From: an uncultured bacterium
GTDB lineage: Bacteria > Actinomycetota > Actinomycetes > S36-B12 > CAIYMF01
Length of the DNA stretch: 36,471 nt
Assembly: GCA_903826575.1 (NCBI GenBank)
Contig: CAIKEU010000011.1
Coordinates: 1-36,471, forward strand
Direction of reading: 5' to 3'
Shown: positions 1 through 7,783 of the stretch, one piece after another
Position numbering within the stretch: position 1 is the stretch's first letter
How the letters are laid out: every line of letters starts with the position of its first letter
Program-made: the position numbers and the translations under genes
The notes under the pieces: model-generated
Database searches by the model: none
What the model saw: only the letters and a program-made list of their open reading frames with translations
What the model was told of the DNA's origin: nothing

Positions 1-146
1 ACGTCGTAGATGTACGCGCCATCACCGCGGGTGATGATTGGAATCGGAGAGCCGTGCTCGTAGGTTGAGTGGCGCGTGAAGTGCATCCACAAGTGATCGC
101 GTGCGGAATCATTGAGTTGCTGGGCTTGCTGTGGATCGAAGCTCAT
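1..146 (-). CDS. Class III (PLP) aminotransferase, N-terminal fragment
   Basis: The first 48 codons of a minus-strand gene that runs off the left edge. The translation starts MSFDPQQAQQLNDSARDHLW and continues through an HFTRHSTYE segment to ITRGDGAYIYD. That is the usual N-terminus of 'aspartate aminotransferase family' class III omega-transaminases, where a GxGxYIYD strand precedes the PLP domain. The ATG overlaps the stop codon of the upstream Lrp gene as ATGA, so translation is probably coupled. Beside an aminobutyraldehyde dehydrogenase, a diamine or polyamine substrate (putrescine:pyruvate type) is likely, but substrate cannot be read from 48 residues. The catalytic lysine lies outside the window. 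Confidence 0.8.
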   Translation of the reverse strand, partial: MSFDPQQAQQLNDSARDHLWMHFTRHSTYEHGSPIPIITRGDGAYIYD

Positions 147-634
147 CGAGTACCCCATGTGTAGATCTGCTTTTGCAGCTTCAGATAGACGAACGTTTCT
201 GTCTCACGCACACCCGGGATGGCCCGGATGCGCCGGTTGATCACCTCGAGAAGGTGTTCATCGTCCTCACACACAACCTCAGCGAGGACGTCGTACGAAC
301 CGGCTGTGATGACGAGGTAATCGACCTCGGTCATCGCAGCCATCTTGTCGGCAACGATCTCAATGTCGCCATCGATCTTGACGCCGATCATGGCTGACCG
401 GGCAAATCCCACTTGCATGGGATCGGTCACTGCCACGATCTGCATAACACCCGCATCAGTCAGTCGTTGTACACGCTGACGGACGGCGGCTTCGGATAAT
501 CCCACCGCAACCGCGATGGACGCATAGGAGCGGCGCCCATCTTGCTGCAGCTGTTCGATGATCGCCTTGCTGACCTCATCGAGGCCCGTGGGGGCGACAC
601 GTTCGCGGATTGCCACCCACTCATCGTCTGCCAT
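143..634 (-). CDS. Lrp/AsnC-family transcriptional regulator
   Basis: A predicted 163-residue DNA-binding regulator. An N-terminal winged helix-turn-helix (LDEVSKAIIEQLQQDGRRSY, then SIAVAVGLSEAAVRQRVQRL) is followed by the alpha/beta effector-binding RAM domain (MIGVKIDG, then YLVITAGSYDVLAEVVCEDD). This is the normal order and length for Lrp. The frame is open upstream to 889, but I chose the ATG at 634. It gives family length and leaves a cluster of inverted motifs just upstream outside the coding region. No convincing ribosome site precedes it, so the start is uncertain. It is divergent from the aldehyde dehydrogenase and overlaps the aminotransferase by ATGA. Likely role: local control of this amine-catabolic locus. 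Confidence 0.85.
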   Translation of the reverse strand: MADDEWVAIRERVAPTGLDEVSKAIIEQLQQDGRRSYASIAVAVGLSEAAVRQRVQRLTDAGVMQIVAVTDPMQVGFARSAMIGVKIDGDIEIVADKMAAMTEVDYLVITAGSYDVLAEVVCEDDEHLLEVINRRIRAIPGVRETETFVYLKLQKQIYTWGTR

Positions 635-638
635 TGAC

Positions 639-719
639 TGCGGATAAGCAAGGGATTCCGCATGAATTTCCCGAAAAAGATGCGGAATCAGTGGGTTGAA
701 GGTCTGTTCCACTGCGGAA
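639..719. promoter_or_regulatory. Putative Lrp operator: repeated TGCGGAAT motifs
   Basis: Two perfect 10-bp inverted arms, GATTCCGCAT (654-663) and ATGCGGAATC (680-689), are separated by 16 bp. Related half-sites flank them at 639-647 (TGCGGATAA) and 712-719 (TGCGGAAA-like). The cluster sits immediately upstream of the regulator start and in the divergent intergenic region. Lrp-family proteins bind arrays of imperfect palindromes, so an autoregulatory operator is the natural reading. A hairpin in the regulator's leader is an alternative. The sequence shows only the repeats; the binding is inferred. Confidence 0.45.
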
Positions 720-878
720 AACGTGTTTGCTCGCCCCCATGGGAGCATTCTGGCGTCGTTTATGGCTCGGTCATTCCTAGCGAACGCCGAGAGGTTTAGG
801 GTGAGGCCAGCGTCAGTGTCGTCGCTGTTGGCGATCGGTGACGCGGTCCGCAGCTCACAGCGTTTTGAGGAGAAGGTC

Positions 879-2363
879 ATGGCAGGCAATCAGTACATCG
901 GCGGCTCGACGCGAGTGGGCACGAGTGGTGCCACGCACGATGTGGTCAATCCGGCTAACGGTTCGGTTGTTGCGACCGTCGACTTGGCTGGCCCTGACGA
1001 TGTGAATGCTGCCGTTGCGGCGGCCGCCGAAGCTCAAAGGGACTGGGGCCGGGCGGCTCCAGGTGTTCGCGCGGCTGCCCTTAACGAACTGGCCGCCGTT
1101 CTCACCGCCCGTGCTGAGGAATACGCACAGGTCGAAACGTCTCAGACCGGCAAGCCCATCAAGTTGTCGCGCGAGTTCGACGTGCCCGGCTCGATCGACA
1201 ACGTGTCGTTCTACGCCGGTGCTGCCCGTAATCTCGAAGGCAAAGCCTCGACTGAGTACGACGGTGCGCACACCTCGATCACGCGCCGCGAGCCTGTTGG
1301 TGTTGTCGGATCGATCGCACCGTGGAACTACCCGTTGCAGATGGCAATGTGGAAGGTCCTGCCGGCGATCGCCGCTGGAAACACCATTGTTCTCAAGCCA
1401 TCTGAGCTCACGCCGCTGACCGCGCTCATGCTCGCGGAGGATTGTACGAAGGCTGGCATTCCGGACGGAGTCGTCAACGTACTCACCGGCACGGGCCCAG
1501 TTGCTGGCGAAGCACTCATCGGTCACGCCGGCGTGCGCATGGTGTCGTTCACGGGCTCAACCCGTGTTGGTAAACGCATCATGGAGATCGCCTCGCAGAC
1601 GGTTAAGCGCGTGCACCTTGAGCTGGGTGGCAAGGCACCATTCCTCGTGTTTGATGATGCGGATCTCGATGCTGCGATTAACGGTGCTGTGGCAGGCGCG
1701 CTCATTAACACCGGTCAGGATTGCACCGCTGCGACGCGTGCCTACGTCCAGCGGCCGCTGTACGACGCATTCGTCGCAGGGGTGGGCGACCTCATGAGCA
1801 CAGTTCGTCTCGGTGATCCGCTAGACCCATCGACGGATCAAGGTCCGCTTGTGTCTTTCGCTCAGCGTGATCGCGTGGCTGGATTCATCGATCGCGCTCG
1901 CGGTTATGGCGCTCGCATCGTCACCGGGGGCAACATCCCCGGTGGCGCGCTTGCCAATGGTGCGTACTACGAGCCCACCCTTGTTGCTGATATCGCGCAG
2001 GATTCCGAGATCGTGCAGGACGAAATCTTTGGCCCAGTTTTGGTGGTGCTGCCATTCGACAGTGATGACGAGGGTCTTGCCCTGGCCAATGACACTCCAT
2101 ATGGTCTGGCTGCTTCGGCGTGGTCGCGCGATGTCATGCGCTGTATGCGTGCGAGCCGCGAAATGCAGGCTGGCTGTGTGTGGATCAATGACCACATCCC
2201 GATCATCTCCGAGATGCCTCACGGTGGTTACAAGTCATCTGGTTTCGGCAAGGACATGAGCCAGTACTCATTCGATGAGTACACCCAGGTCAAGCATGTC
2301 TCCATCGAAACCGAGGGTGATGCCCGCAAGGATTGGCATCGGACCATCTTCGGAGACCGTTAG
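879..2363 (+). CDS. Gamma-aminobutyraldehyde dehydrogenase-like ALDH
   Basis: A 494-residue NAD(P)-dependent aldehyde dehydrogenase. It has the PWNYPLQMA cofactor motif, general-base Glu248 in LELGGKAP and nucleophile Cys282 in NTGQDCTAA, 34 residues apart as the family requires. Glycine after GQD and the NDTPYGLAASAWS segment resemble aminoaldehyde and betaine-aldehyde dehydrogenases (PatD/PuuC-like). The likely reaction is 4-aminobutanal or a related omega-aminoaldehyde to the acid. The frame opens at 696, but ATG 879 follows a strong GAGGAGAAGG site and matches family length. It is divergent from the Lrp gene. Its stop codon lies inside the first unit of a hairpin repeat array. Substrate is inferred from family resemblance and neighbours. 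Confidence 0.88.
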   Translation: MAGNQYIGGSTRVGTSGATHDVVNPANGSVVATVDLAGPDDVNAAVAAAAEAQRDWGRAAPGVRAAALNELAAVLTARAEEYAQVETSQTGKPIKLSREFDVPGSIDNVSFYAGAARNLEGKASTEYDGAHTSITRREPVGVVGSIAPWNYPLQMAMWKVLPAIAAGNTIVLKPSELTPLTALMLAEDCTKAGIPDGVVNVLTGTGPVAGEALIGHAGVRMVSFTGSTRVGKRIMEIASQTVKRVHLELGGKAPFLVFDDADLDAAINGAVAGALINTGQDCTAATRAYVQRPLYDAFVAGVGDLMSTVRLGDPLDPSTDQGPLVSFAQRDRVAGFIDRARGYGARIVTGGNIPGGALANGAYYEPTLVADIAQDSEIVQDEIFGPVLVVLPFDSDDEGLALANDTPYGLAASAWSRDVMRCMRASREMQAGCVWINDHIPIISEMPHGGYKSSGFGKDMSQYSFDEYTQVKHVSIETEGDARKDWHRTIFGDR

Positions 2364-2601
2364 GGCTCCGAAGCAATATGCACAGCGGAGACCGTTAGGG
2401 CTCCGAAGCAATATGCACAGCGGAGACCGTTAGGGCTCCGAAGCAATATGCACAGCGGAGACCGTTAGGGCTCCGAAGCAATAAGCGCAGCGGAGACCGT
2501 TAGGGCTCCGAAGCAGTATGCACAGCGGGGATCGTTAGATCCCCGAAGCAATATGCGCAGCGGAGACCGTTAGGGCTCCGAAGCAGTATGCACAGCGGGG
2601 A
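2351..2601 (+). repeat. Tandem array of 35-bp hairpin units
   Basis: Seven complete 35-bp units start at 2351, 2386, 2421, 2456, 2491, 2526 and 2561, and an eighth decays after its first arm (from 2596). Each unit is a 20-nt stem-loop followed by a 15-nt linker (AAGCAATATGCACAG). The main stem-loop is CGGAGACC-GTTA-GGGCTCCG, eight base-pair positions with one A-G mismatch. Units 1-3 are identical. Unit 6 reads CGGGGATC-GTTA-GATCCCCG: two base pairs change on both sides and the mismatch becomes A-T, giving a perfect palindrome. The array begins inside the aldehyde dehydrogenase 3' end. There are no variable spacers, so it is not CRISPR. It could be a terminator, mRNA stabiliser or protein site. 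Confidence 0.93.
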
Positions 2602-2791
2602 TCGGTAAATCGGTTAGTATGAGGTAAGTACGCACACGACAGTCGGTTCGTCCGACGCCGAAGGGATTGGTGGGAGCTGCGCGTGGCCTGTGGGCCGACA
2701 GCGCATCGCTTTGAGGTCGACCGTCAGGTCGGCTCGCTCCGCCGAGGCTAGCCAGCCCGGCTTCACCTTGAAAAATCTCTTGGAGTTAGTA
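2602..2791 (+). other. Non-coding leader before the FAD oxidoreductase
   Basis: The 190 bp between the repeat array and the next gene. A TAGTAT hexamer at 2615-2620 could be a -10 element, but I see no matching -35. A small hairpin GTCGG-TTCGT-CCGAC lies at 2642-2656. The frame of the downstream gene stays open from 2690, but the residues before 2792 do not look like family sequence. I found no riboswitch consensus I recognise. Confidence 0.35.
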
Positions 2792-4207
2792 ATGCCGTAC
2801 TCACCAAGCGGAACCTCGCAAAGTCGTGCCGCTGTTGCCGGTGCGATCAATACGCCGATCTGGCTCGACAATCCAGATCGTCCCGTTGCCCTTGATTCGC
2901 TGATCGGAGCGCACAGCGCGGATCTTGCCATCATCGGTGGTGGATTCTCTGGGCTCTGGACTGCAATCCAGGCCAAGGAAGACGACCCGACGCGCGATGT
3001 AGTCATCCTCGAAGGCTCGCGCATCGGCTGGGCGGCAAGTGGTCGCAATGGCGGGTTTTGCTCACCGTCGATTACACACGGTTTCTTCAATGGTCTTGAG
3101 CGATTCCCGAATGAGATCCGCACACTGGTGCGGCTCGGCCACGAGAATCTCGAAGGCCTGCAAAAGACAATTGCCCAGTATCAGATCGACGCTGAATTCG
3201 AACTCGTCGGTGATGTAAACCTCGCGACCGAGTCATACATGCTCAACGGCCTGGAGGAAGCCGTCGAGACAGCGCGATCGTACGGCGAGGATTGGGAGTG
3301 TCTTGACGCTGCGGCGGCGAGTGCCGTCATCAGTTCGCCCAAGGCGCTGGGTGGAATTTTGCAGCGCGATGTCGCGCTCGTGAACCCGGCAAAGTTGGCT
3401 TGGGGGCTGCGCGATGCGGCGTTGACTCTGGGTGTGCGTATTTACGAGCACTCGCCTGTCACGTCTATGTCTGAAGATGGCACGGTGATGGTTCTGACGA
3501 CTGAGCAGGGGAGTGTTCGTGCCCCGCGCGTCGCCCTCGCCACCAACGCTTTCCCCCCGCTGCTCAAACGAATTCGCAATTACGTCGTCCCGGTCTACGA
3601 CTACGTCATCTGCACCGAACCGCTCAGCAATCAGCAGATGAGTGATATCGGCTGGTCTGGTCGTGAGGGCTTGGCCGATCACGCGAACCAATTCCATTAC
3701 ACGCGCCTAACTGCAGATAACCGAATTCTGTGGGGTGGCTATGACGCCACGTACTACAAGAACAACGGGATGGATACGAAGTTCCATTCGAATCCAGACA
3801 CCTTTGCGATGTTGGCCCAGCACCTCGTCGAATTCCTGCCGGCACTGGACGGTGTGACATTCACGCACACCTGGGGTGGCGCTATTGATACGTGTTCACG
3901 GTTCAGTCCGTTCTGGGGCACCGCGAACTCAGGCAAGGTCGCGTACGTCGCTGGGTACACCGGCCTCGGCGTGGGTGCGACTCGGTTTGGTGCGCGAGTG
4001 ATGCTCGATCTGCTATCCGGCAAGCCAACCGAGCTGACCGAACTTGAGTACGTGAAGACCAAGCCACTGCCGTTCCCACCAGAGCCGCTGCGCTCGATCG
4101 GAATCGGCCTGACGCGTTGGTCGTTCGATAAGGCGGACCGCAACGAGGGCAAGCGCAACCTGTGGCTGCGGTCCCTCGACAAAGTGGGGTTGGGCTTCGA
4201 CTCGTAG
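2792..4207 (+). CDS. FAD-dependent oxidoreductase, PuuB/DAO-like
   Basis: A 471-residue flavoprotein of the D-amino-acid oxidase (DAO) superfamily. The dinucleotide-binding motif DLAIIGGGFSGLW (glycines at 49-51 and 54) is followed by an acidic strand end (VVILEG) and the flavin-contact motif GWAASGRNGGFC. A C-terminal GYTGLGVGATRFGARVM completes the FAD site. The resemblance is to gamma-glutamylputrescine oxidase-type amine oxidases, which yield an aminoaldehyde, hydrogen peroxide and ammonia. ATG 2792 follows TTGGAG at a 7-nt spacing. It lies downstream of the aldehyde dehydrogenase in the same direction, so product could pass to that enzyme. The hairpin array between them may uncouple expression. 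The exact amine is unknown. Confidence 0.8.
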   Translation: MPYSPSGTSQSRAAVAGAINTPIWLDNPDRPVALDSLIGAHSADLAIIGGGFSGLWTAIQAKEDDPTRDVVILEGSRIGWAASGRNGGFCSPSITHGFFNGLERFPNEIRTLVRLGHENLEGLQKTIAQYQIDAEFELVGDVNLATESYMLNGLEEAVETARSYGEDWECLDAAAASAVISSPKALGGILQRDVALVNPAKLAWGLRDAALTLGVRIYEHSPVTSMSEDGTVMVLTTEQGSVRAPRVALATNAFPPLLKRIRNYVVPVYDYVICTEPLSNQQMSDIGWSGREGLADHANQFHYTRLTADNRILWGGYDATYYKNNGMDTKFHSNPDTFAMLAQHLVEFLPALDGVTFTHTWGGAIDTCSRFSPFWGTANSGKVAYVAGYTGLGVGATRFGARVMLDLLSGKPTELTELEYVKTKPLPFPPEPLRSIGIGLTRWSFDKADRNEGKRNLWLRSLDKVGLGFDS

Positions 4208-4331
4208 AGGTGGTCCGCCAGCCTCGCCCGCGTTTTTGCCGGTGCACGCCGACCAGATAGCCTGAACCTCTGTAACAGGCGCGCCCGAGGTAGGAGTCGC
4301 GTCTCACGTTCCGTGAAGGAGAACTCACGTC

Positions 4332-5831
4332 ATGACCGAACTCACTCGCATTCCCCACTGGATTAACGGCGCGCCGTACGCGGCAGCAGCTGAGCGCACC
4401 GGTGAGGTATTCAACCCAGCAACTGGTATTCAGACCGGGGTCGTTGACTTCGCGAGTGTTGAGGTTATGAACGAGGCCGTTGCTGCGGCGAAGGCAGCCT
4501 TCGCTGATTGGGGTAAGAGCTCACTTGCTAAGCGTGTCTCGGTGCTGTTCGCATTCCGCGAATTGCTCAACACTCGCAAGGACGAACTCGCTGCGATCAT
4601 CACCTCACAGCACGGTAAGGTCCTCTCCGACGCCGTTGGCGAAGTGACCCGCGGTCAGGAAGTGCTCGAGTTCGCGTGCGGTATTCCACACCTTCTCAAG
4701 GGTGGTTACTCCGAGGGTGTTTCGACCGGGGTCGACGTCTACTCGATCCGTCAGCCGCTCGGCGTCGTTGGAATCATCTCGCCCTTCAACTTCCCGGCGA
4801 TGGTTCCGCTGTGGTTCTTCCCGATCGCCATTGCCGCTGGCAACACCGTCATCGTGAAGCCGAGCGAGAAGGATCCGTCGGCGGCGAATTTCATCGCTGA
4901 ACTGTGGAAGGAAGCTGGCCTTCCGGACGGTGTGTTCAACGTTGTTCATGGCGACAAGGTGGCCGTTGATTCACTTCTCACGCACCCGGACGTTAAGAGC
5001 ATCTCGTTCGTCGGCTCAACCCCGATCGCACGCTACGTCTACGAGACGGGCACTGCACATGGCAAGCGCGTGCAGGCGCTGGGTGGTGCTAAGAACCACA
5101 TGATCGTGCTTCCGGATGCGGATCTCGACCTTGCTGCCGACGCAGCCGTCAATGCCGGCTTCGGTTCCGCTGGTGAGCGCTGCATGGCGATCTCGGCACT
5201 CGTCGCCGTTGGTGACGTGGCTGACCCACTGGTTGCCAAGATCACCGAGCGCATGTCCAAGCTTCGTACCGGTGACGGCACGCGCGGCACCGACATGGGT
5301 CCGCTGGTCACCAAGGTGCACCGCGACAAGGTTGCCTCCTACGTTGACGCTGGTGAAGCCGCTGGCGCGACGATCGTCGTGGACGGCCGCAACCCCGAGG
5401 TTGATGGTGAGCCTGGCGGTTACTGGCTCGGCCCAACCCTGATCGACAACGTCACCACCGATATGTCCGTCTACGCCGATGAAATCTTCGGCCCGGTGCT
5501 CTCGGTGCTCCGCGTTGCGTCATATGACGAGGCGCTCGAGATGGTCAATGTGCACCCGTACGGAAACGGCACGGCGATCTTCACCAACGATGGTGGAGCA
5601 GCCCGCCGTTTCCAGAACGAGGTTGAGGTCGGCATGATCGGTATCAACGTGCCGATCCCCGTGCCGATGGCGTACTACTCATTCGGTGGTTGGAAGAACT
5701 CGCTCTTCGGCGATAGCCACGCACATGGCACCGAGGGCGTTCACTTCTTCACCCGCGGCAAGGTTGTGACCTCACGTTGGCTCGATCCGAGTCACGGCGG
5801 TATCAACCTCGGCTTCCCACAGAACGTCTGA
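4332..5831 (+). CDS. mmsA: CoA-acylating methylmalonate-semialdehyde dehydrogenase
   Basis: A 499-residue aldehyde dehydrogenase of the MmsA/IolA class. These convert methylmalonate semialdehyde (or malonate semialdehyde) plus CoA and NAD to propionyl-CoA (or acetyl-CoA). Diagnostic features are the PFNFPAMVP motif in place of PWNYP, and nucleophile Cys284 in GSAGERCMAIS. The N-terminus PHWINGAPY and the C-terminal SFGGWKNSLFGDSHAHG are typical. ATG 4332 follows AAGGAG at 4316-4321. The class works in valine, myo-inositol, beta-alanine and pyrimidine degradation. Next to polyamine-type genes it may take the beta-alanine branch, an inference. The VOC gene begins 3 bp after its stop. Confidence 0.9.
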   Translation: MTELTRIPHWINGAPYAAAAERTGEVFNPATGIQTGVVDFASVEVMNEAVAAAKAAFADWGKSSLAKRVSVLFAFRELLNTRKDELAAIITSQHGKVLSDAVGEVTRGQEVLEFACGIPHLLKGGYSEGVSTGVDVYSIRQPLGVVGIISPFNFPAMVPLWFFPIAIAAGNTVIVKPSEKDPSAANFIAELWKEAGLPDGVFNVVHGDKVAVDSLLTHPDVKSISFVGSTPIARYVYETGTAHGKRVQALGGAKNHMIVLPDADLDLAADAAVNAGFGSAGERCMAISALVAVGDVADPLVAKITERMSKLRTGDGTRGTDMGPLVTKVHRDKVASYVDAGEAAGATIVVDGRNPEVDGEPGGYWLGPTLIDNVTTDMSVYADEIFGPVLSVLRVASYDEALEMVNVHPYGNGTAIFTNDGGAARRFQNEVEVGMIGINVPIPVPMAYYSFGGWKNSLFGDSHAHGTEGVHFFTRGKVVTSRWLDPSHGGINLGFPQNV

Positions 5832-5834
5832 TCG

Positions 5835-6299
5835 TTGACGTCGCGCGCCAATCAGGTAACACCGTTCCTGTGGTTTAACGGCAGGATCTCCGAGGCAGTC
5901 GCTCTGTACTCGGAGGTCTTTGCCGACTTCACCCTCGAGAACAGTGTTCCGAGCGGTCCTGATTCCTTGATGTCGGCCACGGTTGTCATCAATGGCCAGC
6001 GGCTGATGTTGTTCGACGGCGGACCGCACTTTTCACTGAACCCAGCCGTGTCGATGTTCATCTCATGTGCCGATCAGGCAGAGGTGGATTACTACTGGGA
6101 CGCGCTCACTCGTAATGGTGGCGAGCCGGGACGTTGCGGTTGGCTCGTCGATCCATATGGCCTGTCCTGGCAGGTGATTCCGGATTCGCTTGGCCAACTT
6201 ATGAGTGATCCGACGCGTGGTGGAGCAGTGCGCGATGCAATGCTCACCATGAACAAGATCGACGTCGCTGCACTACAGGCGGCATTCGACGGGGCCTAG
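5835..6299 (+). CDS. VOC-superfamily protein, PhnB / 3-dmu-9_3-mt type
   Basis: A 154-residue protein with the TPFLWFNGRISEAVALY opening and GWLVDPYGLSWQVIP ending of the PhnB-like branch of the vicinal oxygen chelate fold. Despite the Pfam label (3-demethylubiquinone methyltransferase-like), members are small metal- or ligand-binding proteins of mostly unknown role. The start is TTG 5835, three bases after the mmsA stop, so translation probably depends on mmsA. No ATG in this frame would keep the first beta strand. A strong terminator follows directly. I cannot assign a substrate. Confidence 0.75.
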   Translation: MTSRANQVTPFLWFNGRISEAVALYSEVFADFTLENSVPSGPDSLMSATVVINGQRLMLFDGGPHFSLNPAVSMFISCADQAEVDYYWDALTRNGGEPGRCGWLVDPYGLSWQVIPDSLGQLMSDPTRGGAVRDAMLTMNKIDVAALQAAFDGA

Positions 6300-6322
6300 C
6301 CTCGAAGCCATGTGCGAACAAG

Positions 6323-6367
6323 CAACAAGGGCGGCCTCACATTTCGTGAGAGCCGCCCTTGTTGTTT
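6323..6367. terminator. Bidirectional intrinsic terminator
   Basis: A 13-bp perfect stem (CAACAAGGGCGGC, 6323-6335, with its complement at 6352-6364) is topped by a second 5-bp stem CTCAC/GTGAG around an ATTTC loop, with one bulged A. TTT follows on the plus strand, and AAC/TTGTTG ends give a U-rich exit in both directions. It separates the convergent VOC and gabT genes. Confidence 0.93.
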
Positions 6368-6371
6368 GACG

Positions 6372-7724
6372 TTATTTGGTGAGTGAAACGAACGCTTCCT
6401 CGATGATGTCGAGTGCTTCTTCGAGAAGGTGCATCGGCATGACCAGTGGTGGCAGGAAGCGAAGAACGTTTCCGTACGTGCCAGCAGTCAGAACGACGAC
6501 GCCCTGTGCGTGGCAGGCCTTCGATACCGCTGAGGTGAACTCGGCATCAGGGGTGTTCGTGCCCTTCTTGACGAGCTCAACGGCGATCATTGCGCCGCGG
6601 CCACGGATGTCGCCGATGACGCCGGTCTTCTCGGCGATCGACTTCAAGCGCGGGATCATTACTGCTTCGATTTCACGGGCACGACCAGCGAGGTCCTGCT
6701 CTTCCATGATGGAAATCGCTGCGACAGCAGCGGCGCAGGCGACAGGGTTTCCACCGTAGGTGCCACCGAGCCCACCGGCGTGAACCGAATCCATGATCTC
6801 GGCGCGACCGGTCAGGCCCGCGAGCGGAAGACCACCGGCGATTCCCTTAGCCGTCGTCATCATGTCCGGAACGATGCCCTCATGCTCGGATGCGAACCAA
6901 GAGCCAGTGCGGCAGAAGCCGGTCTGGATCTCGTCGGCGATGAACACGATGCCGTTGTCGTTGGCGAAGGAAACCAGGCTTGGCAGGAAGCCAGGAGCTG
7001 GAACGATGAAGCCACCCTCACCGGCGATTGGCTCGATGATGATCGCCGCGACATTGTCTGCGCCGATCTCCTTCTCGATCTTGCTGATCACGTCGGCCGC
7101 TACGTCCGCGCCGGCACGGTTGCCGTCGTGGAAGGGGTACGACAGTGGAACGCGGTAGATCTCGCTCGCGAACGGTCCGAAGGACTGCTTGTACGGCATG
7201 TTCTTCGCCGTCATCGCCATCGTCAAGTTCGTGCGGCCGTGGTAGCCGTGCTCGAATACGACGACGGCCTGACGCTTGGTGTAGGCGCGCGAGACCTTGA
7301 TTGCATTCTCGACGGCCTCGGCACCCGAGTTGAACAGAGCGGAACGCTTATCGTGGTCGCCGGGGGTGAGGCGGTTGAGTGCCTCGCACACCTCGACGTA
7401 ACCCTCGTAGCTCGTCACCATGAAGCAGGTGTGCGTGAACTTGGCGACCTGCGCCTGCACTGCCTCGACGACGGCCGGGGCTGCGTTACCAACATTGGTG
7501 ACGGCAATACCAGCACCCATGTCGATGAGCTGGTTGCCATCGATGTCGACCAGGATGCCGCCACCGGCACGGTCGATGTAGATCGGCAGCATGCCCGATA
7601 CGCCCTTGCTCACTGCTGCTACACGGCGTGCCTGTAGCTCGGTGGACTTAGGGCCTGGAAGCGCGGTTACGAGGCGACGCTCCTGTGGGATGTCAGTCGC
7701 GGTGAGTTCAACAGTTGAGGTCAT
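6372..7724 (-). CDS. gabT: 4-aminobutyrate aminotransferase
   Basis: A 450-residue class III PLP aminotransferase that moves the amino group of GABA to 2-oxoglutarate, giving succinate semialdehyde. It has the family features in order: SGAEAVENAIK, the FEHGYHGRTNLTMAMT cofactor loop, IIEPIAGEGGFIVP, the ADEIQTGFCRTG aspartate motif, and the Schiff-base lysine in TTAKGIAGGLPL. The frame opens at 7943, but ATG 7724 begins MTSTVELTATDIPQERRLVT, the usual N-terminus. No ribosome-binding site precedes it and a TACACT hexamer lies 7 nt upstream, so the mRNA is probably leaderless. It would consume GABA made by the aldehyde dehydrogenase at 879. Confidence 0.9.
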   Translation of the reverse strand: MTSTVELTATDIPQERRLVTALPGPKSTELQARRVAAVSKGVSGMLPIYIDRAGGGILVDIDGNQLIDMGAGIAVTNVGNAAPAVVEAVQAQVAKFTHTCFMVTSYEGYVEVCEALNRLTPGDHDKRSALFNSGAEAVENAIKVSRAYTKRQAVVVFEHGYHGRTNLTMAMTAKNMPYKQSFGPFASEIYRVPLSYPFHDGNRAGADVAADVISKIEKEIGADNVAAIIIEPIAGEGGFIVPAPGFLPSLVSFANDNGIVFIADEIQTGFCRTGSWFASEHEGIVPDMMTTAKGIAGGLPLAGLTGRAEIMDSVHAGGLGGTYGGNPVACAAAVAAISIMEEQDLAGRAREIEAVMIPRLKSIAEKTGVIGDIRGRGAMIAVELVKKGTNTPDAEFTSAVSKACHAQGVVVLTAGTYGNVLRFLPPLVMPMHLLEEALDIIEEAFVSLTK

Positions 7725-7737
7725 AGCGAAGAGTGTA
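7725..7737 (-). promoter_or_regulatory. Putative -10 element of a leaderless gabT transcript
   Basis: On the minus strand TACACT (7732-7737) lies 7 nt before the gabT ATG and fits TANNNT. Transcription would start at or near the A of the start codon. There is no Shine-Dalgarno sequence, and the -35 region (GGAACA-like) is weak. Leaderless mRNAs are common in Actinobacteria. Confidence 0.45.
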
Positions 7738-7783
7738 AAGCCTTCGGCGAGTTCCTGTTCCCTACGGTTGAAAATCGTCAGTT

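Noticed and set aside
696-878. 61-residue N-terminal extension of the aldehyde dehydrogenase
   Set aside because: Not aldehyde-dehydrogenase-like, overlaps the divergent promoter region, and a strong ribosome site precedes ATG 879.
2351-2601. CRISPR array
   Set aside because: The 35-bp units are joined head to tail with identical linkers; there are no variable spacers and no cas genes.
2602-2791. Riboswitch in the PuuB-like leader
   Set aside because: I found no conserved boxes of the TPP, cobalamin, glycine, SAM or guanidine classes; only a 5-bp hairpin.
6780-7637. 285-codon open frame opposite gabT
   Set aside because: Antisense to a clear aminotransferase; composition rich in Val/Asp/Arg as expected for a shadow.
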